Positions 13,001 to 24,429 of a stretch of 64,000 nt of DNA are shown here, one piece after another. Below the pieces are notes generated by a model, which saw only the letters and a program-made list of their open reading frames with translations, was not told where the DNA came from and did not search any database. The position numbers and the translations under genes were made by a program. This DNA is from Stratiolaelaps scimitus (taxonomy: Eukaryota > Arthropoda > Arachnida > Mesostigmata > Laelapidae): contig JABWDB010000001.1 of NCBI GenBank assembly GCA_019614645.1, positions 1,116,001 through 1,180,000 of the forward strand, given 5' to 3'. Positions within the stretch are counted from its first letter, which is position 1. Every line of letters starts with the position of its first letter.

Positions 13001-13300
13001 GGCAGTCGACTAGCAATGTAGTTAACCTTGTGTATAACTATGTTTCAATAAGTTCATACAAATATATTCGACTCGGCAGATCTACTGTGTTGTATTCGGG
13101 TTCATAAGACAGAGGTTTGTGTATCTAGGCTGACTCAAGCAAAGCCGCCGGATTTCCAAAAAGCCGTCCGTAGTAATGAGCACTTCGTTCCTAAAATGAA
13201 AACAGCTGTAAGTACATACATTCGTTGAAAGTTTGCAGACTTTATCTAGTAAATCTTTGGGGCTCGGTCAAAGCCACATTTAATGTCCACGGTGCTGCTT
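10050..13300. other. No gene seen; AT-rich DNA with GC-rich patches
   Basis: The frames here are short and unrecognised. Positions 12300-12720 are GC-rich with GCTG/GGTT runs. A TA run lies at about 12862-12876. A pyrimidine/CTG stretch at 11180-11210 produces small spurious frames. Confidence 0.5.
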
Positions 13301-13305
13301 TCCCC

Positions 13306-13625
13306 AACGTTGCATATTTGCATTTACGGGGTCCGTCTTATGAAGCAATGCTGGAAACAGTATCGTAGATGTTAACTGTTTAAGGCTGAGCGTCTGTCCG
13401 GAAAATTTACTTGTGGACTACTCTAGACGCGAATTCCAGTCGATCCCGGTGGCGTGGTGCATCCGAGTTCGCCTTGCGATCGGGGGAGGCACATGGGTGC
13501 ACGGGTTGGATCCACGCCGTTGCACATATTTGCATTTAAAGGGGTACGTCTTATGAAGCAATGCCGAAAGCAGTTGTACCGTGGACGTTAAATGTTGGCT
13601 GAGCGTCAGCCCGGAAAATTTACTT
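13306..13625 (+). repeat. SINE-like repeat pair with a tRNA-like head
   Basis: Two diverged copies of an approximately 105-bp body (13306-13412 and 13517-13625) share GTTGCATATTTGCATTT, TCTTATGAAGCAATGC and CCGGAAAATTTACTT. Immediately before the second body, 13446-13516 resembles a tRNA, with an A-box-like GTGGCGTGGTGC and a B-box-like GGGTTGGATCC about 50 bases apart. Head plus body is the layout of a tRNA-derived SINE; the first body lacks a clear head. Transcription by RNA polymerase III would be expected of a live copy, but these look old. Confidence 0.5.
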
Positions 13626-13629
13626 TAAA

Positions 13630-15470
13630 CGAATTTCGACCAGTGAGGTTCAAAAAAAGTTCAACATCATTTTCCTTTACAAAATAACTTTCATCAAATT
13701 CGGCATTCTGCAATACCACAGAAAGTAACACAGAACTCTCGTACTTCACGGTTCAAGGTCTCGTCAAAGACGATCTTCGCATGAGGTAGATTCTGGCAAA
13801 ATGGGTGTTTGAGCAGAAGTCTCTGTCACCAGGGAACAGAATTAAAACTTTTTCGCACAAAAAAATGGATCCGTGCCTTCTCCGTTCAAAGCTGCTGCTG
13901 TTGAGAAGTTTTTACCTACCAACCACCAAAATTTGAACGAGTTCGAACAAGTACTGACCTCCATTATTATAAATAAATAACTATTTTATATCAAAAATAG
14001 TCCGGCGGGTCTCTTGAATCAAGCTAACTGTAGGGTGGGCATATATAGGTGGCTTTCGCGGGCTTTGTTGTTATTCTTAAACAATACGGCTTCCCTTTAG
14101 CTTTAATCGAGTTTTGGGAGAATTTCAACGACAAACTGAACTAGACCGCAATTAAGCAGTCCCCGGCGATCGCCACTCCCCGCGAGCAATTGCTCCTTTA
14201 AAAAATAGCCGAAGAGATTCTGCCAAGGGCTCGCACCACCTCGGTGTACGTAGCAGGTCCTCCCGTTCGTCATGCGGGCCTCTCGTGCTCTCAGGAGACC
14301 CAGCCGATCCGCTAGAGCATGTGGCGCAGGGATGGCCCCGTGTACGTAGCAACCAGGAGCCTGAGATCGGCGGGGGCCAGTTTGGCTGGTTGGCTAATGG
14401 AACTCGAAGCAGACCGGACCTTCGGCGGGCATTACACCGAGTAACGCCCACCCGCTTGCGAAGGTCGTCGGAAGGATATACAGGTTAGCTCTGACTGTGC
14501 GCCATTAGACAGGTCATCTGGTAGAGGGCTGCAAAGGGGATAGTGCGAGAACGGCCGATAACCAGAGAACTAACTACACACTACAATGCAAGTGCCAACT
14601 GCAGACCACTGGGCAACCCCCTTGTAGCGCTGTAGTTGGTCAACGCCACCAGCTGTGGCCATCTACGCGGCATTTCCAGGGTCTACAAGTAAACAGGCAC
14701 TTGATTTTTTATGCATTTCGTGCTCTTTGCCCACAATAACAATAAATCGAAGCTTGGAATTTATTGATACGTAATGAAAACGAGAGATGATTGTCTATCG
14801 AGTGTAGATTATTGGTCCTCGCATTCAATCGTGAATTTGCTCGAGCTTGAACGGCGGTGGGGATAAATGCACTAACGATTATTATCTTGGCAACGGGTAT
14901 CACACACGGTCTGTGGACAGGTCTGGAAGATTGACCCTGTGGGTTACGGCAAGCAGGGCCAAGGCACAGATGTGAAGGTTCCACAGATGTATCAGATGAC
15001 CGTCTTGGGCCGGTATCGTGCGGCGCGAAAAACCTTTAGTGAGGGATCTCAGGTAAGCTCCACAAGAGGTTATAAGTTGGTGTGCACCGCCAAGCCTAAG
15101 AATCGTACTTTTCTGCTGCACAGGAATCATACAGGACAAAGATTCACATGAACAGAAACCCGTATGGATTCTAAAATTCCATCTGCCGCCGCCAATTAGA
15201 GTAGTTCATTTACGACGTCGCTTCAAGCCTAGAAGGGCCCAGCAGGTACTGTTAAGAACACAAGCATAACTAATTCATATCATTGACGAGCAAATAATAA
15301 CATCTAAGGCCATTGTTATAGCGCCAAAATCTTGTTTTGCTAATGTTGAATTTGGTTCCGTCCTCTCTGGCTGGCCAGTGCCGGTCAGAGTCGATTATAG
15401 CCTTGATTTGATGGACAAACCACTTCCTTTCGTAGCACTGTCTCTGTGCATATTTATATATATATATATA
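13630..15470. other. No recognised gene; possible GC-rich retroelement remnant
   Basis: Positions 14150-14480 are GC-rich and open on both strands (99 codons minus, 67 plus), but no motif is recognised. The rest is AT-rich and contains a long A-rich stretch near 13855-13990. A TA run ending at 15472 borders the mariner. Confidence 0.4.
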
Positions 15471-15472
15471 TA

Positions 15473-16526
15473 TTAGGTTGAACCGAAAGTTCCTGCTGGC
15501 TAGAAGGTGGACTCATTGCCGACTCGTTCCGCCGTGCTCGGGGGTGTAGGGGAGAAGGTTTGTTTTAATCTAATTCGGACCCGCTGAACATGATGGTGAT
15601 GGATTTGCGCATGTCGCAGTAAGTCGGCTGTGAACATGGACAGTGACAAATTGAAAATTCGCCATTTTATGTTTTTTAGTTTAAAAAAGGCGAAAGTGCT
15701 GCGCAGGCGTACAGAAACGCTACCGCGCTGCTCGGACAGGGCTGTGTGAGTGAAACAACCTGTAGAACTTGGTTCGCAAAATTTCGTGACTTCAGTCTGG
15801 TAGATGCACCGAGGTCCGGGAGGCCTACAGTGATCGACGATGACGTGTTCAAAATGAAAATCTGGGAAGATCCGACGGTAACTACTCGAGAACTAGCCAC
15901 AGATCTTGGAACTAGCCACTCAAGTATCGTAAGCGCGTTGAAATGGCTTGGATTTAAGAAAAAGTTGTTGAAATGGGTACCCGTACAAGGCTATGGTGTG
16001 TGTTTGGTGGGATATTCGGGGCATCATCCATCGTGAGCTTCTGCCGATGGGCCAAACACTCAATGCACTCCTGTACTGTCAGCAGCCGAAGCGGGTTGAA
16101 AAAAATGAGGAAAACCTGACCAATGCTCGTCAGTAGTCTGGGGTCCTGTTCCATGCGCGACCCCATGTGAGTGTTCGGTGACCCAGAATAAAATCCAGGA
16201 GCTTGGCTGGGAAATCGTTCCACATCCTCGTCATTTCCCCGATCTCGCCCCTTCAGACTATACCTTTTCTTGGGGCTCGCCAACTATCTTAGTACAAAAA
16301 AGTTCAACTCAAAAGTAGATGTCGAAAAAGGGTTGTGCGACTATTTCTCCCAAAAAAAAGAAGACTTTTACAAAAAAAAAGGCATTATCGACTTGGTGGG
16401 ACGCTGGAGCAGGACGACGTCGCTAACTGTGGGGACTACTTCAATTAACAGGAGAAGCGCGCAGGCAAACTCACCGACGATACAAGTTTGGTACAAAAAA
16501 CAGCGGGAACTTTCGGTTCAACCTAA
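15473..16526 (+). mobile_element. Defective mariner element with both inverted repeats
   Basis: The left end TTAGGTTGAACCGAAAGTTC and the right end GAACTTTCGGTTCAACCTAA are inverted copies. TA precedes the left end; the right flank reads TG, a decayed TA duplication. At 1054 bp the element is shorter than the usual 1.3 kb for mariners. The TTAGGTTG terminus is like that of the Hsmar1/cecropia group. It inserted into or next to TA repeats, which flank both sides. Confidence 0.9.
15636..16440 (+). pseudogene. Broken mariner transposase
   Basis: An ATG at 15636 opens MDSDKLKIRHFMFFSLKK. A shift in the A-run near 15690 is then needed to reach ESAAQAYRNATALLGQG and the helix-turn-helix region (SETTCRTWFAKFRDFSLVDA, then PRSGRPTVIDDDVFKMK and TVTTRELATDLGTSHSSIV). 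The frame then jumps from KWVP to VCVWWDIRGIIHRELLPMG, which shows an internal deletion that removes the first catalytic region. The second catalytic block reads LFHARPHVSV, so the usual D-N before A-R-P-H is missing. The third aspartate survives in PDLAPSDY. Translation of the 3' part gives LANYLSTKKFNSKVDVEKGL, typical of the C-terminus. It cannot encode an active enzyme. Confidence 0.85.
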
Positions 16527-16529
16527 TGC

Positions 16530-19500
16530 ATATATATATATATATATATTTTTCAATTTTTTTTATGCGAGTTTGCGATGCTTTTTTTGCATTTTTGAGA
16601 CTGAAAAGCGAACCGCATCGAAAAATCTCCGCCTTTTGTTACGTTCAAAATACAATTTTATCTCATACAGGTCACAGATCTCGATCGTTTGAAAATGTCG
16701 GCACAAATTCCAGCCTTCAATATTACTATTATTAGACACTTAACATGCTTGAGACACGGACGACAGGCCGGACAGACAACTAGGACCGGACCACTACGGA
16801 CTTGTGCATCAGACCAATATAGCAACAGAGATCTCTAGATGTTGTGTATTTAATTTCATTTGTGATCATTCCCAGTAGACATGCACTCATTTGCTCGTCT
16901 GGTTGTATATATGCGCGCATCTTAAAAATTCATTCTCATCCGTGAGCATTAACTCCTCGTATGCATGTGTGCATATATGAATGTATCTATCTATCGTCAT
17001 GCCGTTGTCGTTGTTGTTCAGTTGTACTGAAAGATACGGAATAGTTGGACGGAATCGTCTCTCGTTCGCTCATCCGTAGCATTACGAAGGCCAGAGACAG
17101 AGGGCTTTGGACGATGGACCGCGGCCGGGCCCATCGGAGGAACAGAACGAGGGGCAGCTGGGCTTGAGGCGGTACCAGCTATAATTTAGTGCGGCGTTCT
17201 TCGCCTTCAACGACGGTCGTCGCGACCGGCGGCGGCGCTGCAACCGCCGATGGCTGCTCATTTTTGGCGTGACATTTCAACGTATGAGTATGCACATTGC
17301 TGGGGTCCCCGCCATTACCTTGCCCGCGTTGTCCTTACTAAATAAGACGCCACCATTATCATAAAATATGCAGACATCTCATATTAAATTCCAACGTCCG
17401 GCCTTCAGCGGCGCGCGGCCGCCCCCGACGCGAACAGCATAATAACTTAATAACATGCACTTCTTCCCACTTGCTCGTTCTATCTCTCACTCTCACTCTT
17501 TCATTCTCTTATCAGTTTTACGGCAGCACAAACGACAGCAACAGCAGTGACAGCAGCCTCGAGTGACGACCGCAAGCGGCGGCATTGCCAGCACGGTGCC
17601 ACGGCAGTACTAGCCGACGCCGTCGACGTTGATGACGCGGAGCGGGTGACGAGAGCGGCTCGTCGACGGAGGAGGCCGTACGGTCTGGCTGAATTAGCCG
17701 CGCCAGCATTGCATCTCTCGTCATTGGGTGAATGTCACACTATGCGGATGATATCAGATCGTCGCCTCGTTCTGTCTGTTTTTCTTCTTTTCCTTATATT
17801 TTCCGTTTATTCGCGTTAGAGTGATGGCGGGTTGAGATGATGAACGCTCATTGATACGTACTATGATACTCGGCAAGCTGTCGCTGTCATGGATGCCGTA
17901 TGCGGCCATTGATTGTGTGGAAGCCAAGCATTGCACAGAGGCACTAGATCCTGGATTTTCCACCCTGGTCAGTTCAGATGGTGTTGCTAAACGGTGCCAC
18001 AAATTTAGATATTTGTCAAGTGCTTCTGGTATATATATACATATATATATAATTGCGATGTCTGTCCCGCCAAATGTGTTGTATGCATTGATACGACGAA
18101 TATGCGCGTAGACGCGCTAAATATGTAACAGCAAGGCCGATCAATGTAATCGAACACTGACGCATCATGCCGAACCCACCATGAGCTTGTTCGCAGAACA
18201 ACACAGAACTCTTGCGTCTGGATGGTATTATAATAATGTTGATGTGTATGTATAATAGTGTGAGCGTTTGTCCCAATCGAAAATCGTCCACTTCGAAGCC
18301 GTTGGCTAGATCGAATAAGCGACAAATATTGTGGAGGTTCTATATGCTGCTTTGGATACGCATATGACACATAGCCCTAATATGTAGGGTATTCATGAAG
18401 TTCAGCAATTCTATGGAAAGCTTGCGGAGGACCGGGAACGTTGAACGGCCATTGAAGGCACATGTTGTAATCTGCTTCATTGTATGTATACAGCTGAATG
18501 GTCGGTTAGTGGTGTGTATTTTCAATAAAAAAATGACTAGAAAAGTCTAGTCAAAGGAATTATCTCAGCCGACGGCATGCTCTGCTTAAACGTTTACCAG
18601 ATATTAGAGCTTTAATTAAAGTTTGGGCAGAATATGATCAACAAGTTTTCTTTAATTTTTAGAAGTACACATTGCTAGCGATAATAATAATAATAATGAT
18701 AATAATAATAGATAGGTAGCCATTTACAGACAGCGGGAGATATCATCAAAATTATCAAATTTTGCTTCGTACCAAATAGATTTTGCGTAGACCATATAAG
18801 TTTTGAGACACTGTAAGTATTACTTATGTTCGTTTATTTAACAAATAGTTTAATAATACAGCTTAATAAGCATTTACAGGCTTTTATAGGTTTCATCCGC
18901 CCGGGAATCGTCTTTTTTTTTTAAGGGGGCTGTTGGCATGCATTCCAACACCATGGCCGCCCCCCCTTATGGAACTGTTGACGATGTTCAACAGCACCAC
19001 CCTTCCCGGTATCGCTTAGCGCATTCTTCAGTAAGGGTGGTGAGATGTGTACATCGTACCTACTTAGGTACAATCGTCCATTTCCAGCAAGGGCGTCACC
19101 ACCGTCGTCCCCATGACAGATGAAATCTGTCCTGTAACTGAAGACTAGTTCGGTAGGCCGGGCCTTAACGGAATCCATAGTGAGTATCTGCCACCAAAGC
19201 AAAACTTCTGGACGTAAGCTGAACCTTGATTCTCGACGCGCCGCTAGAACAGTTTAGCCATAAGGCTCGTTGGAGCGATAGGTCCATAACTGCGAGAGTT
19301 TGTAAGACCGATCGCTATTATCCTCATAATGAGGGGCTACCTGAGACAAATTGATGTCATCCGGAAGAAGCCCGGGACCAATAGACACATTATAGATGTA
19401 TGCCAATAGAACAGCTGTTGCAGCTATTTTTGCGGTTCTAGACGCTCTACCTCTTCTAGAGTATTCTTAAGGTCAGCTTTCATTGTTCATGCTCTTTTCA

Positions 19501-20160
19501 TCAGCACCATCAGGATCCGATAGAAAATAAAGGTGTTGAGGAGGCGAAATCTCAACAAGGCTCCTGCGGCTGACATCTTCGAATGTCGTAATGCTGGAAA
19601 ATTGCGAAATGTAGATACAACTAATATGTCATTCTTTATGTACATTCACGCAGGTTTACCACAAGCTTCCCTGTAGGCGACTTCGGCTTCACCTTTCGGC
19701 CAGAAAGTTATTGCACAGCTTGTCGTGCACACCAATATTACGTGAATTCACGTGCGCCAGTGACAATTCACCGTCGAACAGCTAGCTTTTCCACCGTATC
19801 TCATATGAGGAGCGCTTCCGTAGAAGGGGATGCTCGTTGCCGCGGAGATCTTATCTACAGGCATATTTATGCCGTTTTAAGGATTTCCGGTTATGGCGCC
19901 CAATGGCTTATCTGAGCTATCTTATCATCCATATGTCCTTTCTTCGCTCTGATTTGCCGTTGTGAATTCTCCGGCCGTTATCAGTTTGAGTCGCTGCCGT
20001 GTCTGCCGTGTGCGGCTCGATTCATCCCATATCCACTATCTCTTTTCCGCTGTTTCTCGCCACCATGATTATCTGTCCCCTCATCGGCTGCTCTTATCTG
20101 TCACCGATGCACTGACAACCGCGTTTCTCCTATAGCTCTTTAGTGCACTTCCTTCCAATT
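16530..20160. other. No recognised gene; CpG-rich block and possible retroposon tail
   Basis: Positions 17100-17750 are GC- and CpG-rich and follow AT-rich DNA. Both strands are open there (90 codons plus, 68 minus), and a promoter or 5' UTR is as likely as an exon. At 18911-19200 the minus strand ends in a short poly(A) (a T-run at 18911-18921) after a GC-rich stem that pairs around CATGGCC, like the tail of a retroposon. TA runs occur at 16532-16549 and 18029-18050, and an ATA run at 18681-18710. Confidence 0.45.
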
Positions 20161-20163
20161 GCA

Positions 20164-20402
20164 TCACAGGGCATTGGGACGGGGATGCGTTTGGGGGTTG
20201 TCGTCAACGTAATCAATGCCGCACCCGTCCAGCTGTTGTATGCTGACCTCGTCGAATGACGGCTTCAGCGTGGATGACTGGCTTCGATCGGCTGAATTAT
20301 GTACTCGTAGTGTTCCGGCTGAAGCTTCTGTGACGCTGGTCATCGCCGGCGTGTGAGGACGATCCATGCCGGAGCATGAGAGTGCAAACACATGGACAAT
20401 AT
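20164..20402 (-). CDS. Candidate terminal exon, unrecognised acidic/Ser-Thr-rich tail
   Basis: The frame DYIVHVFALSCSGMDRPHTP continues through a Ser/Thr-rich stretch to GIDYVDDNPQTHPRPNAL and a TGA. A TAG lies directly before it and can act as an acceptor AG. The same register is also open upstream to about 20500 (SVWSHRGQLCRRPMLEMQG), so one stop interrupts a longer frame. It looks like the disordered tail of a protein, but no domain is recognised and the acceptor is poor. Confidence 0.35.
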
Positions 20403-20822
20403 AATCCTATCGGAGGTCGTCTGGCGGGTGACCCTGCATTTCAAGCATAGGGCGACGACACAGCTGCCCTCGGTGTGACCAAACACTGGTGGCATAATGG
20501 CATAATGCGATCACCGATGAATTGACCGTAACGTAGATATAAATAATAAATATCATAAATATATACCGTGAATATCTTGCTAAATGGTTTGATTGCATTT
20601 TTATTTTTGTCAATATATTTCGCCTGTATTGTGCCGGCGCTGTAATCCCATGTACATTTTTAATTGCCTGTTACCTTTGGTTAATATAGAGAGAAGTTTA
20701 GACTTGAAAAATAGAACGGTACGTTTGTCTAGCTTGATGTGCACTGAACTCATGCACGAGCTGTTCAATCGATGACAATTATCCGGCAGGGCGTTAGTCA
20801 AGCCCTAGTTATCATATTTTTA

Positions 20823-20989
20823 TTAGAAAACATGTCTGAAAATTGACAGCGCAATTTCCAATGGGGTAAAGACCCAGGACATCTCTGGTGGCACGATTCG
20901 CGTCCCCTCACTAGACACAGATTTTCCGTCGGGATAGAGATGCATTATTAATAGCTTGCGAAAATTTGGTACCCATTTAGAAAAAGTGT
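20823..20989 (-). CDS. Candidate terminal exon; faint Cys-loop-receptor-like pattern
   Basis: An excellent acceptor (pyrimidine tract ending TTTTTCTTCAG) precedes 54 codons and a TAA, and AATAAA overlaps the stop region. The peptide contains FRKLLIMHLYPDGKSVSS, then a TRI, then EMSWVFTPLEIALSIF. By eye these recall the YPDG...S.R and CPM....FPLD.Q.C blocks of Cys-loop ligand-gated channels. Both diagnostic cysteines are absent, however, and such an exon would not be terminal in a working receptor. It is either a degenerate copy, an unrelated exon or chance. Confidence 0.25.
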
Positions 20990-20999
20990 CTGAAGAAAA

Positions 21000-23200
21000 A
21001 TAAGATATAACTAAGTGGGACGCAATGTTGAACGCAATCAAGTGTCAAAGTTGCACACGCACAGTACATTGCCATACTAAATGTGCGTTAATCAACGAGA
21101 AATGGAACTCTACGGAGCTCCTTGTCTCAGCATTTTCATTACTGTCACGATTGTCCCTCAGGGGAGGGACTCAAGTCAGACGGCGGAGCTCAATTCGTAA
21201 GGCTCATTTCACACACCTTCTGGGTGACCTTTTACTAAACCTGACCTCCGACGCAGTCTCAATGCCATTACGGCAAATGAGCAAACATGCATAGGGACAT
21301 TGCTGTTCATCTACACGACACCGGGTGGATTCCCCGTGTAGCCGGCTCGAATGATCTGACATGAACGTGCCACCTCCGTGCCACATCCGCACATATAAGT
21401 ACAATGTTTATGGGCTCCATTTCGTGCTAGCAAACATTTCTACCCGAGGAATGATTGCTCCTTCTTGGTTGTAGTCTCATAACACGAACACTGCCGCTTG
21501 GTTGGGACAATGATAACTACGTGACGACCTTAAGCGCAACTCACATGCCGAAGGCTATGACGCGACAAGTGCGGAACATTCAAATCAGGTGGCATTCTGA
21601 TTAGCGTTTTGCTAAGCATGTGAATGATAGATAGAGACCAGCTCCCTGGAAACATTCGCCCGCTGGAAGTGCTTTGTCAGGGTCATCACAATTATAAGCA
21701 TAGGCCATCAAACGCAGTGAGGCAGCCAGAGCCTCTCAGAGAGGCCGAAACGGACTCGAGCTCGTCCAACGAGCAACGCTTCGAACGACTCCTATCCAAA
21801 GAAAACGTAAATGCGTGCATTATTGTGCACGCTTTCGCGACTCATCCGCCTGCTCAAGCTCATGCTGCTATAGTGTATGAACTCGAAACCTGGCTAGCGG
21901 TGGCTGTACCTGTCCGCATGCCGTGCCGTAACATGGGAAGAATCCCATCTGGCGAAAAATTACATCTTATCATCTTCTTGTACCTCTTCTTTGCATTGTG
22001 TCCGCAAGGATATGCGAGCAGCCGTTCCAAATGACGTTGGTAAGGTAGCCCAAGGTGCTACGTAAGCAACGTACAACTGCAGAAATCCCATATGGACCCA
22101 TTGAAGAAGTCTGTCACATCTGTGATTTGCAACATCTGACTGTGTCTGTCGTTGTTAGGCTAAATATCGAAGTGAAATCTAATTTTCCTTTCCTGTCGTG
22201 CTGCACAAATAAACGCATCTATAATGCACAGCTGAGAATGAGCGATATGAGAACATTCAAGAAGATTATAGCCATTGGCGGCTAAAAGACATGTAGTGTT
22301 ACATTGAACATATTTAAGGTCCCGAGGCGTGTTAGAGGCGGAGAATCGGCCTCTCCTCATGCGGTTTTGAGGTAGAGAGCTATTTCACCTCCTTGTTGCT
22401 ACTCTAAAGACAAGCAACAATTGCTTGTTATACCAGCAGGTCCGACAGGATTTCTCTATCCTAAGGAATAAACATCACAATAAATGCGATCGTCTTCCAG
22501 CATCCTATTGTAATTCACCATGACATCGAATGTCAGCATGCAAACCACAACTTTGAAAGAACTGGCGGCTTAAAATTCGGTGCCTAACATCAAGACTCGG
22601 CACTACTCCAGTTTTGTACTAGGGAATTCTAAAGCCTCCTATCAGCCAATCATCACACACCAGTGAAATATTCTGTGCGTACGCAATATATGCATATATT
22701 CTTCAGCTCTACTACTGCTCATTATCAGAAGCAACTCATCAAACGAGATGACAATACGATCGCATGCGGCACGGGGGAAATGCCCTGAATAGATGCTAAC
22801 ACAGACGCGAGCTATTTTAGGTCAACGCGCTCTGATCGACCAAGTCTCATCGTCAAGGGCGGCGCTCGCATTCACGCGGCCACTATGCAGCAGCGTAACA
22901 TGGCTGCTGCAATCATCTAAGACGTCCAGCGGCTTTAAAAAGCTATTGTTTTACAAGGTTGCCATCTACGATCGTCTTAATCCTGTTTTCTCAAGTTTGG
23001 TACCGTCGACTTGATTGTGGGTTCCACCGTTCAGAGTCTAATTTCATCCGTATATGAAACGTGGGTTCCTTGGGAGCTCTCAATATCGAGCGGAGATTGA
23101 CGCGTAGATTGGGCTGTAGGCAGCTAACACAACTCACAGTAGAGGTGCGTGTGTCAGGAGTAGAGAGTATTGTAGCCATTGTGATTTACCGTGATCATCT
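21000..23200. other. No recognised gene
   Basis: A plus-strand frame of 136 codons at 21624-22034 has a hydrophobic end (LHLIIFLYLFFALCPQGYAS), and another of 76 codons begins at 22055. They are in different registers and match nothing I know. The rest has only short frames. Confidence 0.4.
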
Positions 23201-23300
23201 TATCAGGTTTGCAATCTCATTGGCCGGAAAGAAACCACTGGCGAATGAGATTGCAAAGCCAGTGGTTGCAATCTCATTGGCTTGCTGGTTTGCTTGCTGG
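23200..23300. repeat. Nested direct and inverted repeats
   Basis: The run GCAATCTCATTGGC occurs near 23211 and again near 23268, with its inverse (GAATGAGATTGC) between them near 23243. CCACTGGC and GCCAGTGG are also paired. GCTTGCTGGTTT then repeats at 23280-23300. It borders the start of the retroelement remnant. Confidence 0.6.
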
Positions 23301-24262
23301 TTTTTTTTCAGCGAGTACTCGACTACGAGGGGCCCAGCAGCCTTGCCATCAACCCCACGAAGTGCGAGATCTTCTCTTTAGCCGCGCAGCCCGACCTCCA
23401 GCGGTCGCTCCCGGGATGCCGTCTCACTCAGAGGTCATCCCTCGAGCTCGTCGAGGGCCTCAGCGCCACACGTTGCTGACCAAGCTCGCCTCCGGGCTGT
23501 CGACAGGCCTGGTGCGGGGGCGTGGCTCCACGCGCTGCCCTCATCGTCCCTTAGCACCGCTCTCGACGATCGCTCCCTCCGCTTCTGTGTGGGCCTCCGC
23601 CTCGGGGCCCCTGTAGTTGCGGCCCACGTCTGCGAGCGTTGCGGGGACCCCGTTGCAACGAATGGCCACCATGGACTCTCGTGCGAACGCAGCGCCTGTC
23701 GCCATCCGCGACACACGATGCTTAATGACACGCTCGTGAGCGCCCTCCACTCCGCCGGTATCCCTTGGACAAGGGAGCCACAGGGCCTCGACACCTCTGA
23801 CGGGTGCCGCCCTGACGGCCTCACCCTTGTCCCCTTCCACCGAGGCCAGCACCTTGTCTGGGACGGCACGGTGGTTGACACCCTAGCACCTTCTTATGTC
23901 AACCACCGTGCAACCACCCCCGGTTACGCGGTAGCGCGTGCGGAGCGAACCAAGCTAAGGAAGTACGCCGCACTCCAAGCAACCCACCTTTTTCCCCCCT
24001 TGCTTTTGAAACCTTGGGCGGGCACGGCCCTCTCACTGCGAACTTCCTCGAAGGGGTCTACCATAGGTTGATCCGCGCCACCGGGGACAAGCGCGTAGGT
24101 TCTTTCCTTCTGTAGCGCCTGTCCCTCGCTGTGCAGAGGGGCAATGCCATCCCCTTCCTCGGGACATTGTCCACCTCAGCCGCCCCCCCTCCCCTTCGCC
24201 CCATAATCCCTAGAAATAATTCCTAACTACTGTATGTTTGAATAAACTTTTGTTGTTGCTGG
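23300..24262 (+). mobile_element. 3' part of a non-LTR-type retroelement, decayed
   Basis: The GC-rich block opens with SLAINPTKCEIFSLAAQPDL, like the post-active-site GL.INP.KCE block of reverse transcriptases. After a shift it gives 160 codons (23589-24071) with C-x2-C and H-G-L-S-C (HVCERCGDPVATNGHHGLSC), then RHTMLNDTLVSALHSAGIPW, CRPDGLTLVPF and LVWDGTVVDTLAPSY. This cysteine/histidine domain with R-x-D-G and W-D motifs is commonly found after reverse transcriptase in invertebrate retroelement proteins. A further shift gives GPLTANFLEGVYHRLIRATG. The 3' end has AATAAA near 24240 and a short T/G-rich tail. At least two frameshifts and a 5' truncation mark it as dead. Confidence 0.7.
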
Positions 24263-24429
24263 ATCTAACGACGTCATAGTAGAGAAAATTACAAAATGCT
24301 AGAGATTCGCTCTCGGTTAAGTTTCGTTATCTATGCCACTCACCTTAATGTATAGCTAAGGATAAGCTGGAGACATGGCGGGTCTCTTTTGTTTATGCAC
24401 TTAAACGCGACGATAGCGCTTAGTCGACA

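Noticed and set aside
13446..13516. Functional tRNA gene
   Set aside because: The boxes are present but the acceptor stem does not pair and the arms are irregular; it is the head of a SINE-like repeat.
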